From positions 2,914,001 to 2,978,000 of the forward strand of contig WBMQ01000002.1 of assembly GCA_016630905.1 (NCBI GenBank): a stretch of DNA of 64,000 nt, in the 5' to 3' direction. The translations under genes and the position numbers were made by a program. Every line of letters begins with the position of its first letter. Position 1 is the stretch's first letter. This document shows, piece by piece, positions 57,829-64,000 of the stretch. Origin of the DNA: Capillidium heterosporum. Lineage: Eukaryota; Entomophthoromycota; Entomophthoromycetes; Entomophthorales; Capillidiaceae. Under the pieces are notes generated by a model. That model was not told where the DNA came from, ran no database searches, and saw only the letters and a program-made list of their open reading frames with translations.

Positions 57829-58174
57829 TTAAACTTCTATAGGTTGGTCCAACTTGATCACATTGTTCTCTTCATCAGCTGGTGGGAACTCATCCTTATT
57901 AAAATAAATAAAGCGTATCCACAAAAATAAAAAAGTACCTGGTCAAATATAACTCTTATGAGCAAAGAACAACTTGGGCATCTTCCTACGTCTTCACCTT
58001 CCCTTAACTCTTCCTACAGAAAAAAGAAATGTAAAATTGAGTACAAGGTAAAGATATAAAAACTACTATAGTTATTTCGAACCTATCTCCACAAGGACAG
58101 GGAAAGTGGTAGAGTTGCAAGTCTTCGTCAAATTCCATATCTTCAATCTCTACTTCATCGTAAAAGCCACTCAT
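57829..58174 (-). CDS. DPH3: Diphthamide biosynthesis protein 3 (CSL zinc finger)
   Basis: Small iron/zinc-binding electron donor for the Dph1-Dph2 step of diphthamide formation on EF2, also needed by Elongator (Kti11). Exons 58067-58174, 57939-58013 and 57829-57894 give 82 residues, the typical length. The CSL-type finger is intact: [46 protein letters not shown] and VIFD, with four metal-binding cysteines in CPC and CPSC. The acidic tail [11 protein letters not shown] also fits. Introns are 53 and 44 nt. Confidence 0.95.
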
Positions 58175-59154
58175 CTTGGTTGAGAAAGGAGGGAAAAGTT
58201 TTGGGTAGGGCTAAGCTTGAGGAGCTTAGTTGAAATATTGGTGCCTAATACTCCAGTTTAAACCAATGAAGTTATGCGTAATTAACAGTTGATTTGATGG
58301 CTATACCTAAACTTTGTAATGCCTGTGGTTCCAGTATACCTTTTAAAAGTTCATGATAGTCCTAAAAGCTGCATTACACTTAATATAGTAGCACATATTA
58401 GCATTGCAAATTGAAATTAAAATAGTTGATGGATTCGTATAAATAATAAATTGATAACCACATACTTATTATGAATTTGTTAATATATTAATTGATGTAA
58501 AGTTGATTTAGCTACGGTGTACTTTTTACACAGTTGGTATAATCAAATCTGAATCTGCAAAATTTTATCGGATGAGTGAAGTAAAGTTGAATCGAGTCGA
58601 TTATACTTGATAGTTATTAGAAACTATTGAAATTGACTTAGCTAAAAGCCCTATTAGGTGAGCCAATATTGATTTAATTACCATATACTTTGAGCATATA
58701 AAGAGTATTCAAGTACAATTATTTGAAAATCCTATCAAGTTAATAAACTGCACCATAGTCTAGCTTAGCTATACACCCATCCTCTAAATTTGGCATCTTA
58801 CTCTTTCTATAGCACTTGCCAGCCTAAAATTTGGTTAAATTAAGTTATAATATTTCCATATTATACTTATTAAACATTCATAAAAGACAAGTTAGATATA
58901 GGAGTTGGACTTTCTAAAAAATTGTATTTATGTACTGCATTTACTTATAAATACAATTTGCAGTTTGTAGTTGCAACTTCAACCGAAATTACTACACCTG
59001 TATAATATATCAAACTAAATTTCAAAAACTATATGATTATCAAACGTCCATATAGATTATGAATTACACGGCCAATCTTTGACTATATTTTCGATATAGA
59101 TCTTTTTTATGGTATTTACTCTGAATCTGTCTAATATATTATATTGAAGCTACG
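58175..59154. other. Divergent promoter region
   Basis: Between DPH3 (-) and the secreted Cys-rich gene (+). AT-rich, no assignable element. Confidence 0.4.
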
Positions 59155-59664
59155 ATGCACTTTTCAATATACATCCTACTAGCTCTACCGACTATGTACT
59201 CTGCCTCCAAAATAACTAGATCCCATAGAGCCAACTTACAACTCCGACTCAACAAATTTAAACTCAACAAGAACGACGTATCCTTATCCTTAAAACATAA
59301 TCAACAACCTCAATTCAAACCTACTATAAAGACGAACCCAATCGAAAACTCTTCCAACGAAGCTCACTATGAACCACCAACCTCACCACTTTCTCCTTTG
59401 GAATGTCCATTGGTCACAGAAAAATGTAGGTACGAAGGGGTGCTATACTGCTTCCCTTTACAAAAACCCTGTTCCCAATGTTGGTTGCAGCCGAGGTCCC
59501 CATTCAACCGAAGACCTTACTGGAGATGTGTACGACCTGATGCTGATGGCAGATGCCCCATTAATGACTTCATATTGAATTTGAATGAGTCCTGTGCCTT
59601 TAAAAACTATCCTACATTTCCACCATTGACTAACTTTACTAGTGTCAAGGGATTGAAGGAGTGA
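59155..59664 (+). CDS. Secreted cysteine-rich protein, unrecognised
   Basis: 169 residues, single exon. N-terminal signal peptide (MHFSIYILLALPTMYSA), then a basic, low-complexity region (residues about 18-75, KLNKNDVSLSLKHNQQ), then a compact domain with eight cysteines: CPLVTEKCRYEGVLYC, PCSQCW, YWRCVRP, GRCPIND, NESCAF. The spacing suggests four disulfides. I do not recognise the domain. A signal peptide plus linker plus cysteine knot-like module fits an extracellular effector or wall-associated protein. No paralogue was seen in the window. Confidence 0.65.
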   Translation: MHFSIYILLALPTMYSASKITRSHRANLQLRLNKFKLNKNDVSLSLKHNQQPQFKPTIKTNPIENSSNEAHYEPPTSPLSPLECPLVTEKCRYEGVLYCFPLQKPCSQCWLQPRSPFNRRPYWRCVRPDADGRCPINDFILNLNESCAFKNYPTFPPLTNFTSVKGLKE

Positions 59665-61391
59665 TAAGTACATTAAAAGTTTTATTCTATTAGTGTAGTG
59701 TTTTACTTCATACAGTCTTATTTGTAAATGCAGAAGCACATATATTCGTAAGCAACTTATATTTAAAGGTTGATTTTCAAATACGTTGAAGAGATAGATC
59801 AAAATATTTACAAAAATATGAGCCTTCCATTGGGGACTATATCTGTAGTTGGACACTACATAGATGAGAAATCTGTGAACTTACAGTATGAAGTAAAGCT
59901 TAATACCAATGGCAATAGGGTACTCATACATACGCTTTAATAGTCGATTAAAGTTCAAAATCCAAATCGCTTACTAGGAAATGTATAGTTTCTATACCTA
60001 AATTAAATTTGATCCATTTTAAAAGAATGTTACTAGCCTGTAGCTCAGAGTTTATTAAATGATAATTCTATATATTTCACCTATGTATCAGTTCCGTCGG
60101 TAACTTTCTTTTTAGGATTGTAATTATATTTTACCTACCAGTCAGAAATATTGACTAGTACTTGAATATTTTGGGTATTAAATAATGTATATTAGGTTGT
60201 TATATACTTTTCTATTTTACATATACCTTTATTTTGAAATTTCAATATAGGATATCTTGGACTGGTACAATTAATATTAAAAAAGTTGTGACTGCTTAAG
60301 TAGATGGATAGTTATAATGTGTGCAATCGATTTTTTGAAATGTTTACCAACTTTTGACAGGAGTTCAAAATGACTATACAATTAAAAGTAGCTATTCAAA
60401 AACTATTGGTGGAATTGTGAATCTTTTTGCTATATAAGATAACTGAAACTTCTCATTCAATCTGCTTTACCTAGTTATATTGTTTGTAAGCATCGATGCT
60501 GAGAGTTAGATTATCAAGATATAAGCCCTACCATTCAACTGATAGAAGGTATATATAGGGCTCAATTGTAATCGACACTCCAACATTGCTTTCTTGGCTT
60601 TACATCCGATTAAATAGTAACACCTAGTATGCTAATATTTAAGAAGTATTTTCAACAGATTGAAATTTAACCTTAAAATTTGGGCAATTCTTAATGAGTT
60701 TCCTCAAATATTTCTAAAAAGATGTAAATTGGGAAGCTTTTTCAACCTGGGTTGAATAGTAGGGGATAACAATCGGCAAAACTCTAAATTCCTCAAAGTA
60801 ATATAGCAACAATTCAATTTATTTTACGACACATCCCTTGCCAACTTTATAATTGCTCCGTCAAACTAATTGTAAACTTCCCGCTTTATCAAGTTTAAGC
60901 CCAGTAACCCTCAACTTTTACATCTCAAATCCCAACTCCTGGAAAAGATATCAGATCTTTAAGGATAGGTTGGCAAATCTTGAGATTAAGCCAGATGAAA
61001 AGGGATCAGCGGTAAAAAGTTCATTTGGTGGTTGGATTTGTAGATTTTGAAATCATGAAGTGGAGCCGTATATTTCATTAAAGTTGTTCTGGAGGTACCA
61101 TCATCTGACCAATTAAATCCCTATACGATCTAAATTATGGAAGAACTATAGGTGTGTCGGTTAAAGTAGATTTATCTGAAAATTAGGAGCTTGAAATCAA
61201 GCGTTACAAGCTGGCAGATTATAAAAGGACTTTGAATAAGTTCCCTAGCAATTCAAACTTTCCGTTACGAATAAGCCTTGTTGCCGAGGTGGACTTTTTG
61301 TTTTGAGTACATCAATTTAAGCGCGTCGAGTAGACTTTACATTTTGACAATAGTAGTTGCTCACCAACCTACCACTTATACCAACATACTT
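59665..61391. other. Intergenic spacer
   Basis: 1.7 kb. The frame at 60853-61050 (+) ends in a somewhat coding-like tail but has no ATG context or homology that I recognise. Otherwise AT-rich. Confidence 0.4.
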
Positions 61392-62448
61392 ATGAAGCAC
61401 CAACTTTTGAAAGCGGTACCTTCAACCGGTACCATCTTAATGAACCTCAGTAAGCGCAAGTTGACAACCGAAGCGTTAGTTTGCAATCGAACGCGACATC
61501 TTTTAATCAATACCAAATCGCGAACTATAGCTTCACAAACAACTATGGCCAAGGATATCGAAATTGAGCATCCCCAATTTCATATAGAAGAGTCGAGTCA
61601 AAAGGTCTTTGACAAGGTCTGGATCAAGTTTACTTCGGAAGTTGGTGAACAGAACGTCAAGTAAGCTTAGCCTCTAAAAGAATGTATATTAATCTCATCA
61701 TTTTTTTAGAATTCCCAACGAGATCCTCTGGCTTATTGGAGCTCCCGGTTCTGGTAAAGGTACTGTCACCTCCCAACTACTTAACCAGATAAAGGCGGTC
61801 AACCCGCCCCTCTGCATGTCTTCACTTTTAAGTAGTCAACCCATGAAAGACCTGATAAACCAAGGTAAGATGATTGACGATGGTATAGTGTTAGAGCATC
61901 TCCTCCTCCACCTGCAGGATCGGGACCATAAACTCCCTATTATCATCGACGGATTCCCAAGAACAGCTGTGCAAGCCCAACTCCTCATTCTCCTCAAGCA
62001 GAAGCTGGACACCATGTACCTAATGAAAGCTCGATTCCAACTGGTAATTTTGTTCGTCAGTAAGGAGACCTCGTTAACGCGGCAGTTGGCCCGAGGTTTG
62101 GAAGCCAAGCTGCACAATGCCAAAGTTAAATTGACGGGAGTCGGCCAACTTATGGAGGAACGTAGTACCGACTGCAACCAACAGCTCGTCATCAATCGAT
62201 ACGATCTCTTCCAACAACATCTACAACCTATTCTCAGCTTGGCCTCTGTACTACCCTTCCACAATGTTGATGCCGACTGTGAAGTCAAGAAGGTAGTCGA
62301 CAATTTAGTCAAGATCTACGACCGCACTTACATAAAGGATTCTGACCGCATCAACTTAAGTGTCAACCTCTCTCGAAAGTGGGTCACTTTTGGTTCAAAT
62401 TTCCCAAATCGAAATCAAGAGAAGAAATTGCAGCAGGCGGTCGCTTAG
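61392..62448 (+). CDS. Adenylate-kinase-like P-loop protein with possible mitochondrial presequence
   Basis: Exons 61392-61660 and 61710-62448 give about 335 residues. Start chosen at 61392 (MKHQLLKAVPSTGTILMNLS), giving a basic, acid-free leader of about 50 residues; the frame is open a little further upstream without a better ATG. An ATG at codon 52 (MAKDIEIEHPQF) could give a cytosolic form. P-loop IGAPGSGKGTVTSQLL and the NMP-kinase motif IIIDGFPRTAVQAQLL are clear. The LID region and the R-x-D-D-type ATP/AMP arginines are poorly kept (QLARGLEAKLHNAKVKLTGV), so the substrate may differ from AMP. The C-terminus is longer than in standard adenylate kinase. Nucleotide kinase activity is inferred. 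Confidence 0.75.
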
Positions 62449-64000
62449 CACTTGGTCTTTTTGGCTTTGAAAATTCCTTTTATATTGGTATGAAAATGTA
62501 TCATTACCTTCCCCCCTATCTCTTATCTGCTACTCACTACCTACTTTGCCCTCTTCCCTGCCAAGTTTTTGATTCTACAACGTTATATACCCCCTTTATC
62601 GATTATCGCTTATATATTGCACGATTAAAATATTTAATTAAAGTTAGAGCTTCGTGTCTGTTGAATTGTATATTTGATTTTAACTTTGTGGTAAGTTCAG
62701 GCTTTGATGGATATCTCTGAAATTGGTGTAAATTTGGTTGAGTAGCGATAGTAGTTTTATCAACATTAAACAAAATGAAGTTGCTTTAGCCTTGTCAAGA
62801 GAAGTGCTGCCTACGAAGACCTATTTTAAATGGGATGAAAGTTGGTAAGTATTAGACTTTTTATATGTATAACAGTTAAAATTTGGTCACCGCTAACAAT
62901 ACCTATTTTTCTCTTCGTATAGCTGCCCAATCTAGCTAGATAAAAAATTGAACTATAATAACTTTCAAAATAGGACACTACAAAACATTAACCTAGTCGT
63001 TCGATGTTACCGGTCCGTAGATAATCTACCATGAAAATTTATTCGGCTAATAATGCTATTTTTAACTTGAAAACTTTAGTATACCTAAACCTTGATAGGG
63101 ATTATTTCTTACTATCCTATATGGCACTCTTTCCTTTACTTATACCTGGGCTCAATATATTAAACTCCCTAATTTAGATATCACTTTTCTATTAAAGGAA
63201 ACAGACGAATATCATACAGCGCATATTATACCTGTTAAGATATAGCAACACTTTCCCAGGCCATATTATATTTTACACCAAAGCTACCTAACTTGTCGGT
63301 CAAGGTCTAGAGTCAAGATAGATAAATAGATCCTAGATAGATGGGATGGGACTTTTTAAATATAAACATAGCTTAGGTATCACTTGCACGTAGCTTTTTT
63401 AAATTAGATTTATATAGGTTTATTTTATAAGCTAGATCTTATCAGAGTTTTGTATAGGTTAACTTAAATAGCTCTAAAAATATATTGAGCGTATAAGGAA
63501 ACGATAAATCAGGTATACATAGCTTTAAAGGCTATAGTAGAGACTACTGACGGCATGTAAAAAATTAGAAATCGTATCTATGCAAAGTTTAATATAATCA
63601 AATTCTCTATAGCTTTAATTGTTACAAAAGAAAGCAATATTTTGAGCTATTCTCCAAGTAGCCAACTAGTTTGGTTTTGTATTAACTATTCAGAGGTGAA
63701 AATATAGTACAAAGCAGTAGATATTGAAAGGTAGTAAAGTTTTTATCGATATAATGAATACTCATTACTATCACCCAAAATATAAATATAAATAAGTTAT
63801 CTTATGATCCCCAAAGTTGGCTTTTGGATTTCCAAAAAATTAGGTAACGGCTATAGTGCTCCGCATACATGTGCTAGCTACTTTTCCATTTATTATGATT
63901 ATCTAGCAAAAGGAGGTGTGCAATGTACATATTTAGTTTTCTAGGTACTGTGACAGCCTCGAGTATAAACGATAAGAAACCGAAAGGTTCATAAGATGCC
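62449..64000. other. Intergenic region to window end
   Basis: AT-rich. Near the right end an ATG at 63923 opens a 23-codon frame with a hydrophobic start, ending at 63994; it could be the first exon of a gene beyond the edge or chance. Confidence 0.4.

Noticed and set aside
60853-61050. 65-codon frame upstream of the adenylate-kinase-like gene
   Set aside because: No ATG context or recognisable family, and it is not joined to the next gene by a plausible intron.
61836-62312. 158-codon minus-strand frame
   Set aside because: Antisense shadow of the adenylate-kinase-like exon with intact P-loop family motifs on the plus strand.

Overview
This 64-kb window comes from a fungal nuclear chromosome. 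It shows short introns (about 30 to 100 nt) with GT..AG ends and CTAAT/TACTAAC-type branch sites, an AT-rich background, and long gene-poor spacers. Fungal markers include a recyclin-1 (Rcy1) F-box/exocyst-like protein and a peroxisomal-type ABCD half-transporter. The mix of gene types and the expanded F-box/LRR and CAP families would fit an early-diverging (zygomycete-grade) fungus, but that placement is inference. No tRNA, rRNA or CRISPR was found.

Layout. 0-8.4 kb: the 3' part of a Ca2+/calmodulin-dependent protein kinase gene (-), a possible small secreted protein, a coding-like fragment of unknown identity, and the ABCD transporter (-). 9-14.5 kb: a tandem F-box/LRR cluster with two intact genes and one decayed copy, all +. 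15.9-16.5 kb: a J-domain-like membrane protein without the HPD motif. 17.4-38.9 kb: an accessory region built from repeats of an apparently undescribed pair. 'A' is a ~214-residue multi-pass membrane protein; 'B' is a ~128-residue soluble protein encoded tail-to-tail downstream of A. There are four A genes (all open), one intact B gene and several decaying B copies. Two of the A/B units form a near-identical inverted repeat of about 2.26 kb with a 9.6-kb spacer. The same region and its right flank hold secreted-protein genes (CAP/SCP family, DNRLRE-like beta-sandwich family) with relics, and a foldback MITE-like element with long terminal inverted repeats.

39.5-62.5 kb: mostly conserved housekeeping genes reconstructed across introns. 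These are a mitochondrial membrane protein of unknown function (+), RCY1 (-), a secreted DNRLRE-like protein (+), ATG3 (-), an ERI1-type DEDDh exonuclease (-), an RNF216-like RBR ubiquitin ligase carrying a hydrophobic insertion (-), adenylosuccinate synthetase (-), DPH3 (-), a secreted cysteine-rich protein (+) and an adenylate-kinase-like protein (+). Neighbouring genes share no obvious pathway. Links within the window are evolutionary (tandem families, decayed copies) rather than operon-like.

The most novel-looking content is the A/B multigene system with its large inverted repeat at 17-39 kb. Its function cannot be read from the sequence.
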